A DNA stretch of 64,000 nucleotides from Vibrio sp. ES.051 (GCF_002563795.1 NZ_PDJL01000006.1:434001-498000); one strand, 5' to 3'; positions 16,228 through 25,818 are shown, counted from the stretch's first letter. Notes: generated by a model not told the origin, from the letters alone. Numbers and translations: made by a program.

Positions 16228-18549
16228 ATGAGCCAAGCTATCTGTCGCATGATTGCTCAAGAGCTAAATGCTCGCCCTGAGCAAGTCAACGCCGCTGTCA
16301 CCTTAATTGATGACGGTAACACGGTCCCTTTTATTGCACGATATCGTAAAGAGGTGACGGGTGGCCTTGATGATACCCAGCTGCGTACTCTGGACAGCCG
16401 TCTATCTTACCTTCGAGAATTGGACAGCCGTCGTCAAACCATTCTGAAATCCATTCAGGAACAAGGCAAATTAACCCCAGAGCTGGAACAAGAAATCACT
16501 CAAGCAGACAGTAAGACCCGCCTTGAAGACCTTTACTTACCTTATAAACCTAAGCGTCGCACCAAAGGTCAAATCGCCATTGAAGCGGGGCTAGAACCGC
16601 TCGCGGACACACTTTGGAACCACCCACACACGGAACCGGAAAGCGAAGCAAGCCACTATATTGATGCGGACAAAGGTATCGTCGATACCAAAGCGGCACT
16701 GGATGGTGCACGTGCGATCATCATGGAGCGCATTGCAGAAGACGCAAACTTACTTGAGAAGGTTCGTCACCACCTAAACCGTAACGCCGAGTTGGTCTCG
16801 CGTGTGGTCGAAGGCAAAGAACAACAAGGTGAGAAGTTTAAAGACTATTTCAACCATAGTGAGCCTCTGAGCAAAGTACCATCGCACCGCGCACTGGCCA
16901 TGTTGCGTGGCCGTAATGAAGGCTGCTTAACCTTGGCGATGAATGCCGATCCTGAGCAACAAGAAGGGGCGCGTCAATCTTATTGCGAAACCATCATCGC
17001 CGACCATTATGGGGTGACGCTAAGCAGTGCTCCTGCGGATGCATGGCGCAAACAAGTGATCAGTTGGGCATGGCGCATCAAAGTATCGATGCACATGGAA
17101 ACCGAATTGATGGGCGCACTGAAAGAGCGCGCAGAAATCGAAGCGATTGACGTCTTCGCGACGAATCTAAAAGATTTATTGATGGCTGCACCGGCGGGGC
17201 CTCGTGCCACTTTGGGTCTGGATCCCGGTCTGCGAACAGGCTCAAAAATCGCCATTGTCGACGCCACAGGTAAAGTGTTGGCAACAGAAACCATTTACCC
17301 TCACCCGCCACAAAAGCAATACGACAAGTCAGCACAACTCATTGACCAATTGGTACGTAAATACAATGTCGATTTGATTGCGATTGGCAACGGCACCGCC
17401 TCTCGCGAAACCGATAGCTTTGTGGCCGACGTTATCAAGCGTGGTAACCTGAAAGTACAGAAGATCATTGTCAGTGAAGCGGGCGCGTCGGTTTACTCGG
17501 CATCGGAGCTCGCCGCGAAAGAGTTCCCAAATCTGGACGTATCATTGCGCGGCGCGGTGTCGATTGCCCGTCGCCTGCAAGACCCGCTGGCAGAACTCGT
17601 GAAAATCGACCCGAAATCAATCGGGGTCGGCCAGTACCAGCACGACGTAAGCCAATCTATGCTCGCCAAGCGTCTCGATGCCATCGTTGAAGACTGTGTC
17701 AACGCGGTGGGCGTCGACGCCAATACTGCGTCAGCAGCACTACTCTCTCGCGTCGCGGGGTTATCGAGCACCATCGCACAAAACATCGTCGCGTTCCGTG
17801 ATGAAAATGGCCGCTTCAACACCCGGACCACCTTAAAAAAAGTCCCCCGTTTAGGGCCTAAAGCGTTCGAGCAGTGTGCGGGCTTCTTGCGTATTATGGA
17901 CGGAAAAAACCCACTGGATGCCTCTGCCGTTCACCCTGAAGCGTACCCTTTAGTTAAAACCATCGCCGAGAAGAACAACAAAGACATCAAAGCACTGATT
18001 GGGGATTCTCCCTTCCTAAAAGGTCTGCATGCGGTGGATTACACCGACGATCACTTCGGGGTTCCAACGGTGACCGATATCATCAAAGAATTGGATAAGC
18101 CGGGACGTGATCCGCGTCCTGAGTTCAAAACCGCCACCTTTGCCGACGGTGTGAACTCCGTTTCTGATCTAGAACTGGGGATGATTTTAGAGGGAGTGGT
18201 ATCAAACGTGGCCAACTTTGGGGCCTTCGTGGACATCGGCGTTCACCAAGATGGGCTTGTACACATTTCTGCCCTCACAGACCGTTTTGTCTCCGATCCC
18301 CGCGAAGTCGTAAAAGCCGGCGATATCGTCAAAGTAAAAGTAATGGAAGTCGACGTCCAACGTAAGCGTATTGCCTTAACGATGCGTCTCAACGATGAGC
18401 CCGGTCAAGACAACCGCAGCCAACGCTCATCAGCAGCGCCGCGTCGTAACGATCAACCGCAACGTCGTCAGCCTCGCCGTGATGACTCTTCATCGAACAA
18501 CGCGATGGGTGGTGCCTTTGCGGCCGCTTTCGCTAAAGCGAAGAAGTAG
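16228..18549 (+). CDS. tex: Transcription accessory protein Tex (YhgF)
   Basis: This 773-residue RNA-binding protein has the length of E. coli YhgF. The N-terminal helical domain (IPFIARYRKEVTGGLDD-like, here VPFIARYRKEVTGGLDD) is followed by a YqgF-like RNase-H fold (LGLDPGLRTGSKIAIVD), helix-hairpin-helix repeats (SSTIAQNIVAFRDENG, VPRLGPKAFEQCAGF), and an S1 domain near the C-terminus (GVVSNVANFGAFVDIGVHQD). The tail is Arg/Gln-rich. I start at the ATG at 16228, where family similarity begins; the frame is open from 16186. Tex is linked to transcription, RNA turnover and virulence expression in several bacteria. Confidence 0.96.
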   Translation: MSQAICRMIAQELNARPEQVNAAVTLIDDGNTVPFIARYRKEVTGGLDDTQLRTLDSRLSYLRELDSRRQTILKSIQEQGKLTPELEQEITQADSKTRLEDLYLPYKPKRRTKGQIAIEAGLEPLADTLWNHPHTEPESEASHYIDADKGIVDTKAALDGARAIIMERIAEDANLLEKVRHHLNRNAELVSRVVEGKEQQGEKFKDYFNHSEPLSKVPSHRALAMLRGRNEGCLTLAMNADPEQQEGARQSYCETIIADHYGVTLSSAPADAWRKQVISWAWRIKVSMHMETELMGALKERAEIEAIDVFATNLKDLLMAAPAGPRATLGLDPGLRTGSKIAIVDATGKVLATETIYPHPPQKQYDKSAQLIDQLVRKYNVDLIAIGNGTASRETDSFVADVIKRGNLKVQKIIVSEAGASVYSASELAAKEFPNLDVSLRGAVSIARRLQDPLAELVKIDPKSIGVGQYQHDVSQSMLAKRLDAIVEDCVNAVGVDANTASAALLSRVAGLSSTIAQNIVAFRDENGRFNTRTTLKKVPRLGPKAFEQCAGFLRIMDGKNPLDASAVHPEAYPLVKTIAEKNNKDIKALIGDSPFLKGLHAVDYTDDHFGVPTVTDIIKELDKPGRDPRPEFKTATFADGVNSVSDLELGMILEGVVSNVANFGAFVDIGVHQDGLVHISALTDRFVSDPREVVKAGDIVKVKVMEVDVQRKRIALTMRLNDEPGQDNRSQRSSAAPRRNDQPQRRQPRRDDSSSNNAMGGAFAAAFAKAKK

Positions 18550-18676
18550 TCGAGGTTTAACGCCCATAGTCAAAATAATTGCAGTTGCCATTAGGTGACA
18601 AGTTATTCCAACCGTGATTAGGGTGGGATGGCATAGTCAACAACGCTGCAGCTTCAAGTAGGAAGAGTATAAAAAG

Positions 18677-18713
18677 AAAACGCTCCAATCAGTCAATCTG
18701 CTTGGAGCGTTTT
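18677..18713 (+). terminator. Terminator between tex and the 154-residue gene
   Basis: AAAACGCTCCAA (18677-18688) pairs perfectly with TTGGAGCGTTTT (18702-18713). A-runs and T-runs at both ends suggest it works in both directions for the two convergent genes. Confidence 0.8.
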
Positions 18714-18735
18714 ATTTGCGTCGGATATTGAGTCG

Positions 18736-19200
18736 TCATAATACTGCTATCACTTCTGACGGTGTATGGGGCGCGACGGAATGACCATAATGGAACTTGA
18801 TCACTTTCCGGCGCCTTTCCATTAATCCTTCATTGATCGCAGCATCCAAAATGCGCTTCGGTAAGCGAAAGCGTATCGTGTAGCCCTTGCCCTGATCTTC
18901 ACTGTACGACTTGAGCGCCAGCAAACTGAAAAGCCGCTCCAAGGTTTCTTCTGGCTCTTCGTGATAATGCGTATCGACTTCAGTCCCTACTTCATAGTCG
19001 GGATGCTCGGAAGGATCCCAAGAAGATTGGCGTCGCCGCTTATCATCACCTTTTACTTTTCGCTCTGCATTGGTTTTTGCCAAGGCGATCGTTGGCGTCA
19101 CAGGCTCTCGGACTTTGTTGTCACGAGCAGCTTGCTCCGTTTGCACATTCACGGATGGGACGATCAGTGGCACACTGATGTTGGTCGGTGACACAATCAT
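18736..19200 (-). CDS. Hypothetical protein, 154 residues
   Basis: I do not recognise a family. The start is well supported by GAGGAGGG 6 nt before the ATG. The N-terminal half is low-complexity and probably disordered, with a Lys/Arg-rich patch near residues 46-60. An acidic segment follows (YEVGTEVDTHYHEEPEETLE). The C-terminal half looks folded (LFSLLALKSYSED, YTIRFRLPKRILDAAINEGL, RRKVIKFHYGHS). No signal peptide or membrane segment is seen. It stands alone between tex and bioH. Confidence 0.6.
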   Translation of the reverse strand: MIVSPTNISVPLIVPSVNVQTEQAARDNKVREPVTPTIALAKTNAERKVKGDDKRRRQSSWDPSEHPDYEVGTEVDTHYHEEPEETLERLFSLLALKSYSEDQGKGYTIRFRLPKRILDAAINEGLMERRRKVIKFHYGHSVAPHTPSEVIAVL

Positions 19201-19320
19201 TGCGGACCCTCCTCAGAGTCGCCCAACTCGTCAATATGGCGAGCTTATAAGATAAAGCTCAGCCAACCTTTATATCGACCAAAATTTAAACAACTTTAGT
19301 TTTTTTCAGCTCGCCATTCG

Positions 19321-20088
19321 TTAATTGTGAGCAAAGCCTCGGATTTGGGAGCAAAATTCATCATGTTCCGTCATAAACGGCGCATGAGAGGATTGGCTGA
19401 ACACAAACTGCTGGGTATGCGGTAGCTGAAAGCTTAAATCGTTTGCCACTTTAATCGGTACCAAACCATCCAAGCGACCATAGAGGCGCAACATCGGCAT
19501 CGTTAACGAGCTAAGTGCATCTCGCAAATCCACCTCCGCTAAAATATTTAACCCGACGAGAAGAGAGTCGGGGTTGGGTAGAGGGCGTGACAACACCGCT
19601 TGTTTGAGCTGTTTAACGTCTTGGCGAGCTGACGGACTCCCCATGGCCTGCAGAGCCATGAAGCGCTCAATCGTCAGCGCAAAATCTTCGTTCAACTGAG
19701 AGGTAAACGCGCTAAGCACATGAGGTTGAATGCCCCGCCACGGTTTTTCTGCCGCAAATTTAGGCGAACTGGCCACCGTGATCAGTTTATGGACGCGATC
19801 CGGTCTAGTGAGTGCAATGTGCATCGCCACCAAACCACCTAGCGACCAACCGAGCCAAATCGCTTTCTCTGGCGCGTCTTGTATGACCAAATTCGCAATA
19901 TGCGCTAAATCTTCGCCATGCTGCTCGGCGCTATGTCCGTACCCAGGAAGATCCACCACATGGACACAGAAATCGGTTTCAAGCGACTCAACGGTTTGCT
20001 GCCACACCGCGCCATTCATTCCCCAGCCATGCAATAGCACCAGATCTGGCCCCTGACCGAACGACTGCCAGTGTAATTTCGTGTTCAT
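19321..20088 (-). CDS. bioH: Pimeloyl-ACP methyl ester esterase BioH
   Basis: This 255-residue alpha/beta hydrolase removes the methyl group from pimeloyl-ACP methyl ester, the gatekeeping step that ends pimelate synthesis for biotin. The nucleophile elbow GWSLGG, the oxyanion motif LLHGWGMNGAVW, the catalytic Asp (LYGRLDGLVP) and His (SSHAPFMTEHDEF) are all visible. I start at the ATG at 20088 (MNTKLHWQSFGQGPD), close to the 256 residues of E. coli BioH; the frame is open to 20106. It is divergent from comF and nfuA, the same set as in E. coli (bioH, gntX, nfuA). Confidence 0.95.
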   Translation of the reverse strand: MNTKLHWQSFGQGPDLVLLHGWGMNGAVWQQTVESLETDFCVHVVDLPGYGHSAEQHGEDLAHIANLVIQDAPEKAIWLGWSLGGLVAMHIALTRPDRVHKLITVASSPKFAAEKPWRGIQPHVLSAFTSQLNEDFALTIERFMALQAMGSPSARQDVKQLKQAVLSRPLPNPDSLLVGLNILAEVDLRDALSSLTMPMLRLYGRLDGLVPIKVANDLSFQLPHTQQFVFSQSSHAPFMTEHDEFCSQIRGFAHN

Positions 20089-20172
20089 GCTCTCAATCTC
20101 TCCCACTTATCCTATTCCTTGCCTCAGCGCCCAAGCGTTAGGCTGTCCACAACCCTACTTTGAATGAATTGT

Positions 20173-20898
20173 ATGTTATCTCATCACTGGCAAAACATCA
20201 TGCATCGCGTGCTCAGTAGCCAATGCGGCTTGTGTCGGCTCCCTATCCACCCACGGAGCCATTCTAATGCACTGCGCTGGTGTGAACACTGCTTGCAGTA
20301 TCTCGCTCCAGTCAAGCGATGTCGGCGTTGTGGTTTGACCTTAAAGGAAGAAGAAGCCGAGATTGATAATGTATGTGGCGATTGCCTATCCGAACCGCCG
20401 CCTTGGCAACGGTTGTTTACGCTGGGCGATTACGACTTTCCCCTCTCACGAGAAGTACAGCGTTTTAAAGATCACGGTGAGTCTTGGCATGTAAAAGCCC
20501 TGACCCAGCACTTTGCGCAGCGTATTACCGCCCCTGCGTCACTCATTACCAGCGTGCCGCTGCACTGGCAACGTTACCTGCATCGCGGCTTCAATCAAAG
20601 TGATGTGCTCGCCAGACATTTGGCCCTGCATTTACAAGCGGATTTCGACGGCCAAGTTTTCCGTCGCGTGAAACATGCGCAATCACAACGAGGCCATACC
20701 AAATCGAGTCGGGAGCAAAACTTAACTGGAGCGTTTGTGCTTGCGAACAAGCCCAAATATTCTCGCGTGGCCATTGTTGATGATGTGGTTACGACTGGCA
20801 GCACGGTCCGACAATTATGTCATTTACTACTTGAAGTCGGCGTAGAAAGCATCGATATTTACTGTCTCTGCAGAACGCCTGCTCCTCATTCTCTCTAG
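20173..20898 (+). CDS. ComF/GntX family phosphoribosyltransferase-like protein
   Basis: This is a 241-residue protein. The N-terminal half has Cys pairs of a zinc-ribbon type (CGLCRLPI, WCEHCLQYL, CRRCGLTL, CGDCLSEPP). The C-terminal half has a type I PRTase fold with the PRPP loop VAIVDDVVTTGSTVRQL, and carries the RGFNQSDVLARHL and QSQRGHTKSSREQNL segments typical of ComF. ComF supports DNA uptake in naturally competent bacteria, including Vibrio; GntX is the enterobacterial relative. The start is uncertain: ATGs at 20164 and 20173 both lack a clear ribosome-binding site. It is followed by nfuA. Confidence 0.85.
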   Translation: MLSHHWQNIMHRVLSSQCGLCRLPIHPRSHSNALRWCEHCLQYLAPVKRCRRCGLTLKEEEAEIDNVCGDCLSEPPPWQRLFTLGDYDFPLSREVQRFKDHGESWHVKALTQHFAQRITAPASLITSVPLHWQRYLHRGFNQSDVLARHLALHLQADFDGQVFRRVKHAQSQRGHTKSSREQNLTGAFVLANKPKYSRVAIVDDVVTTGSTVRQLCHLLLEVGVESIDIYCLCRTPAPHSL

Positions 20899-20995
20899 AT
20901 CGCTTCGCCATGCCTTAGCATCAAAAAGACTAGACCCATACGTCAACAAGAGTAGAATAGCAGCAGTAACCTACAAATTTACTCGGGTATTCGTC

Positions 20996-21580
20996 GTGTC
21001 AAATATTACTATTACAGAAACTGCGCAAACGCATTTCGCTAACCTTTTAGGCCAGCAGCCTGAAGGGACCAACATTCGTATTTTCGTTGTGAACCCAGGT
21101 ACACAAAACGCTGAATGTGGCGTGTCTTACTGCCCACCAGAAGCCGTGGAAACGACCGACACTCAAATTCCTTACAGCGGCTTTTCAGCTTATGTGGACG
21201 AGCTAAGCCTGCCATTCCTGGAAGAGGCTGAAATCGACTTCGTTACCGATAAAATGGGCTCTCAACTTACGCTAAAAGCACCAAACGCAAAAATGCGTAA
21301 AGTGTCGGATGACGCTCCTTTGGTTGAGCGCGTTGAGTACGCTATCCAAACGCAAGTCAATCCACAGCTTGCTGGTCACGGTGGTCACGTTAACTTGGTT
21401 GAAATTACAGAAGATGGCATCGCTATCGTTGCATTCGGTGGCGGTTGTAACGGCTGCTCGATGGTGGACGTCACACTGAAAGAAGGCATTGAGAAAGAGC
21501 TGCTAAACCAATTCATTGGTGAATTAACAGCCGTTCGCGATGCAACAGAACACGACCGTGGTGACCACTCTTACTACTAA
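20996..21580 (+). CDS. nfuA: Fe/S biogenesis protein NfuA
   Basis: This 194-residue protein carries and delivers [4Fe-4S] clusters under iron limitation or oxidative stress. The N-terminal degenerate A-type domain lacks the cluster Cys set. The C-terminal Nfu domain contains the cluster-binding CxxC motif in AFGGGCNGCSMVDVTLKEGI. The start codon is GTG, matching the family start MSNITITETAQ. The length matches E. coli NfuA (191 residues). A UUCG-loop terminator follows immediately. Confidence 0.97.
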   Translation: MSNITITETAQTHFANLLGQQPEGTNIRIFVVNPGTQNAECGVSYCPPEAVETTDTQIPYSGFSAYVDELSLPFLEEAEIDFVTDKMGSQLTLKAPNAKMRKVSDDAPLVERVEYAIQTQVNPQLAGHGGHVNLVEITEDGIAIVAFGGGCNGCSMVDVTLKEGIEKELLNQFIGELTAVRDATEHDRGDHSYY

Positions 21581-21596
21581 GCGGACACACTGTCAG

Positions 21597-21625
21597 AAAA
21601 TGGGAGGCTTCGGCCTCCCATTTTT
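21597..21625 (+). terminator. Terminator of nfuA
   Basis: TGGGAGGC, loop TTCG, GCCTCCCA, then TTTTT: a strong stable-tetraloop hairpin that begins 20 bp after the nfuA stop codon. Confidence 0.92.
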
Positions 21626-21739
21626 ATATCTCACCGCGGCCTTAGCCAGAAAAATCAGCTAGAAACTCAAGCGGAGTTCTCATATATTAAGCATCTTACG
21701 CACCTCGTAATATGCCAACGACACCAAGGAGCCAGCGCC

Positions 21740-22309
21740 ATGTCGAAAAGGACCCCTCCAGAGATTCTCTCTTGTCAGACGGTCGCACAGTCTAAACTGT
21801 TTGCCGTGGAAGCCCTGGATCTTCGCTTTTCTAATGGCGAACGCCGCACATACGAACGCATGAAACCAAGTGGCCGCGATGCCGTCATGGTGGTGCCTGT
21901 GACAGAACAAGGTGACTTACTGTTAGTACGCGAGTACGCCGCTGGCACTGAGCGTTATGAGTTGGGCTTCCCTAAAGGTCTTATCGACCCAGGCGAAACC
22001 GCGCATCAAGCCGCAAACCGAGAGTTAAAAGAAGAAATCGGTTTTGGTTGTGGCCAACTTACCCCGCTTAAACAAGTCATCCTCGCTCCTTCTTACTTTT
22101 CGAGCAAAATGACTCTATTTTTAGGCCAAGCGCTTTATCCAGAAAAGCAAGAAGGTGATGAACCTGAACCTCTGGAGATTGTGCGTTGGCCGCTTGCGCA
22201 AGCGGAAGAGTTATTAACACATTTGGATTTCTGTGAAGCACGAAGCATCACCGCGCTGATGCTGGCACTGAAACACTTACCAACCACCACTCACAGACAT
22301 AATCAATAA
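21740..22309 (+). CDS. nudE: ADP compounds hydrolase NudE
   Basis: This 189-residue Nudix hydrolase is active on ADP-ribose, NADH and diadenosine polyphosphates in the E. coli enzyme. The Nudix box reads GLIDPGETAHQAANRELKEE followed by IGF, with all catalytic Glu and Arg residues. The upstream segment ERMKPSGRDAVMVVPV and the FPKGLID approach are typical of NudE. AAGGAG lies 9 nt upstream of the ATG. It is followed after 44 bp by cysQ, which is also its neighbour in E. coli, so the two are probably co-transcribed. Confidence 0.93.
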   Translation: MSKRTPPEILSCQTVAQSKLFAVEALDLRFSNGERRTYERMKPSGRDAVMVVPVTEQGDLLLVREYAAGTERYELGFPKGLIDPGETAHQAANRELKEEIGFGCGQLTPLKQVILAPSYFSSKMTLFLGQALYPEKQEGDEPEPLEIVRWPLAQAEELLTHLDFCEARSITALMLALKHLPTTTHRHNQ

Positions 22310-22353
22310 CGGCCATGAGAGCCGAATAACATTGTGAGTAAGGACCATAACTT

Positions 22354-23181
22354 ATGCCAATGACAAAAGACCTCTCTCATCTGCTTCCTCACGTTATTGA
22401 GATCGCCCGCAGTGCGGGACAACTGATCCTCGATATCTATGAAAAAAAACAATATGAAGCGTATACCAAAAGTGATCAGACCCCTGTAACGACTGCCGAT
22501 ATTGCCGCACACAAACTCATCACCAAGCGTTTGAGTGAACTGACTCCTGACATTCCGGTGCTGTCTGAAGAAGACGCCGACATTAGCCTCGAACAGCGCG
22601 CTCAATGGAAACGCTATTGGCTGGTGGACCCTCTCGATGGCACGCAAGAGTTCATCGCCCGCAGTGGTGACTTCGCCACCGTCATTGCTTTAGTCGACAA
22701 CAACAAACCTACCATGGGCGTGGTTTATGCGCCGGTATCTGGGGTTACTTACTACGCGTATGGCGGCAAAGGTGCCTGGAAGATTCCGGACATGTCAGAT
22801 AGCGTGAAAATTCACACGCACAAGCATGAACAGCCCGGACACAATATTGCCATTGCCATTAGCCGTCGCCAAGACATCAACCGCATCACCCATCGCATGA
22901 GCAGGGCTTGGAATTACGATTTAATTCCTCTCGGTTCTGCCGCATTAAAGGCCTGCTTGGTGGCCGAAGGGGCTGTCGATTGTTATCTACGCTTAGGGCC
23001 AACCGGAGAGTGGGACACGGCAGCAACGCAATGTATTGTGGAAGAAGCCGGGGGACGCATTCTCAACACCCAATTAACCCCACTGTCATACAACGAGCGT
23101 GAAACTCTAGAGAACCCGAACTTTATCGTCTTAGGTGATGCCGACTTGCCATGGGATGAGATTCTACAACGCAAAGATTAG
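22354..23181 (+). CDS. cysQ: 3'(2'),5'-bisphosphate nucleotidase CysQ
   Basis: This 275-residue inositol-monophosphatase-fold enzyme converts adenosine 3',5'-bisphosphate (PAP) to AMP, which prevents PAP build-up during sulfate assimilation. Metal and phosphate motifs are visible: VLSEEDAD, WLVDPLDGTQEF and, near the C-terminus, GPTGEWDTAATQCIVEEAGG. The protein begins MPMTKDLSHLLPHVIEIARSAG. It is second in a likely nudE-cysQ unit and ends before a shared bidirectional terminator. Confidence 0.95.
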   Translation: MPMTKDLSHLLPHVIEIARSAGQLILDIYEKKQYEAYTKSDQTPVTTADIAAHKLITKRLSELTPDIPVLSEEDADISLEQRAQWKRYWLVDPLDGTQEFIARSGDFATVIALVDNNKPTMGVVYAPVSGVTYYAYGGKGAWKIPDMSDSVKIHTHKHEQPGHNIAIAISRRQDINRITHRMSRAWNYDLIPLGSAALKACLVAEGAVDCYLRLGPTGEWDTAATQCIVEEAGGRILNTQLTPLSYNERETLENPNFIVLGDADLPWDEILQRKD

Positions 23182-23307
23182 GCTCGCGCATTCTTAGTCC
23201 TTACGCTAACCGCATCAGCTAACGAATAGGCCGCGAATCCCATCCGTGGCCTTTGTTGATCTTCATTTACCGCGTTCAACGCATTGGATCTAGCATGACC
23301 CAAAAAC

Positions 23308-23337
23308 AAGAAGAGCTGCCCATTGGCAGCCCTTCTT
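23308..23337. terminator. Bidirectional terminator between cysQ and gspN
   Basis: AAGAAGAGCTGCC, loop CATT, GGCAGCCCTTCTT. On the minus strand the stem is followed by GTTTTT, which would end the gsp operon; on the plus strand it ends cysQ transcription. Confidence 0.75.
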
Positions 23338-23352
23338 CGTGTTCGTTCGGAT

Positions 23353-24114
23353 TTAAAACCGACCTTTATAGTCAAACTCATACTGCCCCTGAGCATTTGG
23401 CTTACCTAACCACTTTAGCTGCTCGCTCATGCTCGGCGGAAACTCAGCACCAGGCTTAAACCACGCTGTGGTTGAGTAACGTTGATTAGGCATTAACTGT
23501 GCTGAGAATGCCGCAGACACCTGCGGGCTGCTTTGCTCCCCTGATGCCGTCAATACACTGTCTTGGCAATGGAAGTCTGCAATCACAGGCCCGAGATCCA
23601 AGCTCCCCACCGGACTTTGAATGCCACTGGCATTCCATACCAGAGTGCCCTCGCCCGTTTTACACCAAGGCGCAGCATAAGTGGCATGACGAATATTGAG
23701 CTCTAGCTGTCCATCAACGCCAACTGGCACCGGAAGGCGCGCTTGCTCGACCACGTTAACTGCTGGGATCGATGCGACTAAGTTGTGTGCATAGGGTCCG
23801 TCACTCAGGCTATAGCCCACAAACCCTCGGCCTCGAACATCCATATCACTGCCTCGGCCAAAGCGCACTGCAAACTCAGCTTTACCAGTAAATAAGCTCG
23901 ACCATTGGAAGTCCCAATTGACCTCACCAAGGTTTTGACCTTGCCAGCGAACACTGGCCGCTTGACCCTGCCATACCGATCCGTGGGCGCCTTGTATATC
24001 TAAACCTTTAACCGTTGGTGTTTGCTGAAGCACCCAAGACACGGGTAACCCCATCATCAAACTGACAGAAAAAAAGGTCATAAAGATCACAACGTAAAGT
24101 ACTACTCGTTTCAC
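23353..24114 (-). CDS. gspN: Type II secretion protein GspN/EpsN
   Basis: This 253-residue last gene of the T2SS operon has one N-terminal membrane anchor (VVLYVVIFMTFFSVSLMMGL) and a mostly beta periplasmic domain, with LDIQGAHGSVWQGQAASVRW typical of GspN. Its exact role is uncertain, and it is dispensable in some secretion systems. It starts 1 bp after gspM ends, so the two are translationally close. A terminator follows. Confidence 0.93.
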   Translation of the reverse strand: MKRVVLYVVIFMTFFSVSLMMGLPVSWVLQQTPTVKGLDIQGAHGSVWQGQAASVRWQGQNLGEVNWDFQWSSLFTGKAEFAVRFGRGSDMDVRGRGFVGYSLSDGPYAHNLVASIPAVNVVEQARLPVPVGVDGQLELNIRHATYAAPWCKTGEGTLVWNASGIQSPVGSLDLGPVIADFHCQDSVLTASGEQSSPQVSAAFSAQLMPNQRYSTTAWFKPGAEFPPSMSEQLKWLGKPNAQGQYEFDYKGRF

Positions 24115-24115
24115 C

Positions 24116-24607
24116 TTAACCTCGCTTAAACTGAAGGCGGTTTACATCAACCATGCCGGTTGGATCAGTTCGGTCGATATCTAAAAACTCAACGTCGATA
24201 CCTTGTTGTTCTTTTAAATAACGCAGCCAATCCACCAGCTGGTTAAACACCAAAGGCTTGATCCACACTTGAACGCTCTCATTGCGAGGCTGCACTCGAA
24301 TAAGTTCAACATTAAAACGGCGAGCAGAAGAAGCAACCAATTGGTTCAATGGTTGACTTGAGTAACTGACACCACGACTTTTACGCAGTGCTGTAATGTC
24401 ATCCGCCTTGTTTTGCACCCACGTTAGCAGTTGCTTCTCACTTTGAATCCGCGATTGTGCGAGTTCTGCTCGTTGGCTCATCGGTTGTAAAACGCCCCAA
24501 TAAACCATGCCAATAATGGCGATCGCACCACACCCCATCACTAGACGCTGCTCACGCTGTGAGATGCTACTCCACCAAGCTTGTGCTTGAGAAATTAACT
24601 GTTTCAT
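24116..24607 (-). CDS. gspM: Type II secretion protein GspM/EpsM
   Basis: This 163-residue bitopic inner-membrane protein pairs with GspL to form part of the T2SS assembly platform. It has a short cytoplasmic N-terminus (MKQLISQAQAWWSSISQREQ), one membrane helix (LVMGCGAIAIIGMVYWGVLQ) and a periplasmic ferredoxin-like domain. I chose the ATG at 24607 because GAGG lies 6 nt upstream and the sequence then aligns with V. cholerae EpsM; upstream in-frame starts at 24610 and 24619 exist. It begins 8 nt downstream of the gspL stop codon. Confidence 0.93.
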   Translation of the reverse strand: MKQLISQAQAWWSSISQREQRLVMGCGAIAIIGMVYWGVLQPMSQRAELAQSRIQSEKQLLTWVQNKADDITALRKSRGVSYSSQPLNQLVASSARRFNVELIRVQPRNESVQVWIKPLVFNQLVDWLRYLKEQQGIDVEFLDIDRTDPTGMVDVNRLQFKRG

Positions 24608-24615
24608 CATCACCC

Positions 24616-25818
24616 TCACAAACGCTTCAAGACAAAGCTGCCCATCACGACGTTATCGCTGCGATTAAGCTGACCCTGTTCAACATTAAACTGCTCCGCC
24701 AACTTGACGCGAGCTTGCTCAAAAGGCTGAAAATCTGAACTGCGAGCTTGAATACGCACTTCACCACGTTGACCGTCATATTTGAAGCTGGTGATTTCCA
24801 AATCATTAATCTGCCCAAGGGTAGCAGGCAAAGCCGCCAGCCATGACAACATCGCTCGCTCATCACCACTGCCCAATAAACGACGTTCTTCATCGTTCAT
24901 TTGTCGCTTAAGATAACTCACGGTCGGGATACGACGCTTATTCGGAAATATCTGGCGGAAAACACGTTCACTTTCAGCGCGGTAGGCTTGAGCCTGAGCT
25001 TCATATTTATGCACGGTAAGCAACTGCTGAGCGACCATAACCACCAGCAAGGCCCCCGCAGCAATAGCGGCTTTTTGCCATAGTTTCCAGTATTTCCCCC
25101 AAGAAGATTTCGGTTTAAAGACACCAGTCAGCAAATTAATTTTGCTCTCGGCGGCCCCCTTTGCCAGTAACCCCATGGTCATCTCTTCTGGCTGCGGAAC
25201 CCAAATATCCGTCAACGTCGATTCTGGTACTGAGCTATAACAGTCAAGCTTCCAATCTGCATGATTTTGTACATAAGAAGAGAGATAAAGGTCTAACCAT
25301 GAAGCGTCAACCACTGCACCTTCCGAGTGAGAATGTCGAATAAGCCACTGATCACCCATCACTGCAGCACTACTGTGATCCCCATTAACAGGCAATGCCA
25401 ACACATCTGGCAAGATCCGCTTGATCACCATACCTTGACTGGTAAAACGCTGTAGCACCGTTTTCAGCCAGCCACGCTCGACGGCGCACACTTGCGCTTT
25501 ATTCGCTTGTTTCCCCAACACGGTAAAATGAAGACCATCAACATCTTGCGCCACCTCATCTTCAATTAGGTAGGGCAACATGCTGTCGAATTGACGTGCA
25601 GCACCAGGCGGAATATCCACTTGTGTCAGAACCACATCATTACTTGCCAGCAAAGCCACGACTTGACGTTGACCAGCATAGGCAACCAATTCATCCAAGT
25701 GTTGCCAACCGGCAATTTCACCACTGGCAATCACTTCCTGCTGCTCTGTCGACCACACCACCCATGGAATGGTACTTTGTTGTTCGCTACTCAGCCGAAC
25801 GGTCAGAAACTCGCTCAC
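24616..25818 (-). CDS. gspL: Type II secretion protein GspL/EpsL
   Basis: This 400-residue inner-membrane protein links the cytoplasmic ATPase GspE to the envelope complex. A large actin-like cytoplasmic domain begins MSEFLTVRLSSEQQ, one membrane helix follows (about 258-278, AAIAAGALLVVMVAQQLL), then a periplasmic ferredoxin-like domain. The start is a GTG at 25818 with GGAGGGATCA directly before it, and the sequence matches V. cholerae EpsL. Its 5' end overlaps the end of gspK by 32 bp. Confidence 0.95.
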   Translation of the reverse strand: MSEFLTVRLSSEQQSTIPWVVWSTEQQEVIASGEIAGWQHLDELVAYAGQRQVVALLASNDVVLTQVDIPPGAARQFDSMLPYLIEDEVAQDVDGLHFTVLGKQANKAQVCAVERGWLKTVLQRFTSQGMVIKRILPDVLALPVNGDHSSAAVMGDQWLIRHSHSEGAVVDASWLDLYLSSYVQNHADWKLDCYSSVPESTLTDIWVPQPEEMTMGLLAKGAAESKINLLTGVFKPKSSWGKYWKLWQKAAIAAGALLVVMVAQQLLTVHKYEAQAQAYRAESERVFRQIFPNKRRIPTVSYLKRQMNDEERRLLGSGDERAMLSWLAALPATLGQINDLEITSFKYDGQRGEVRIQARSSDFQPFEQARVKLAEQFNVEQGQLNRSDNVVMGSFVLKRL

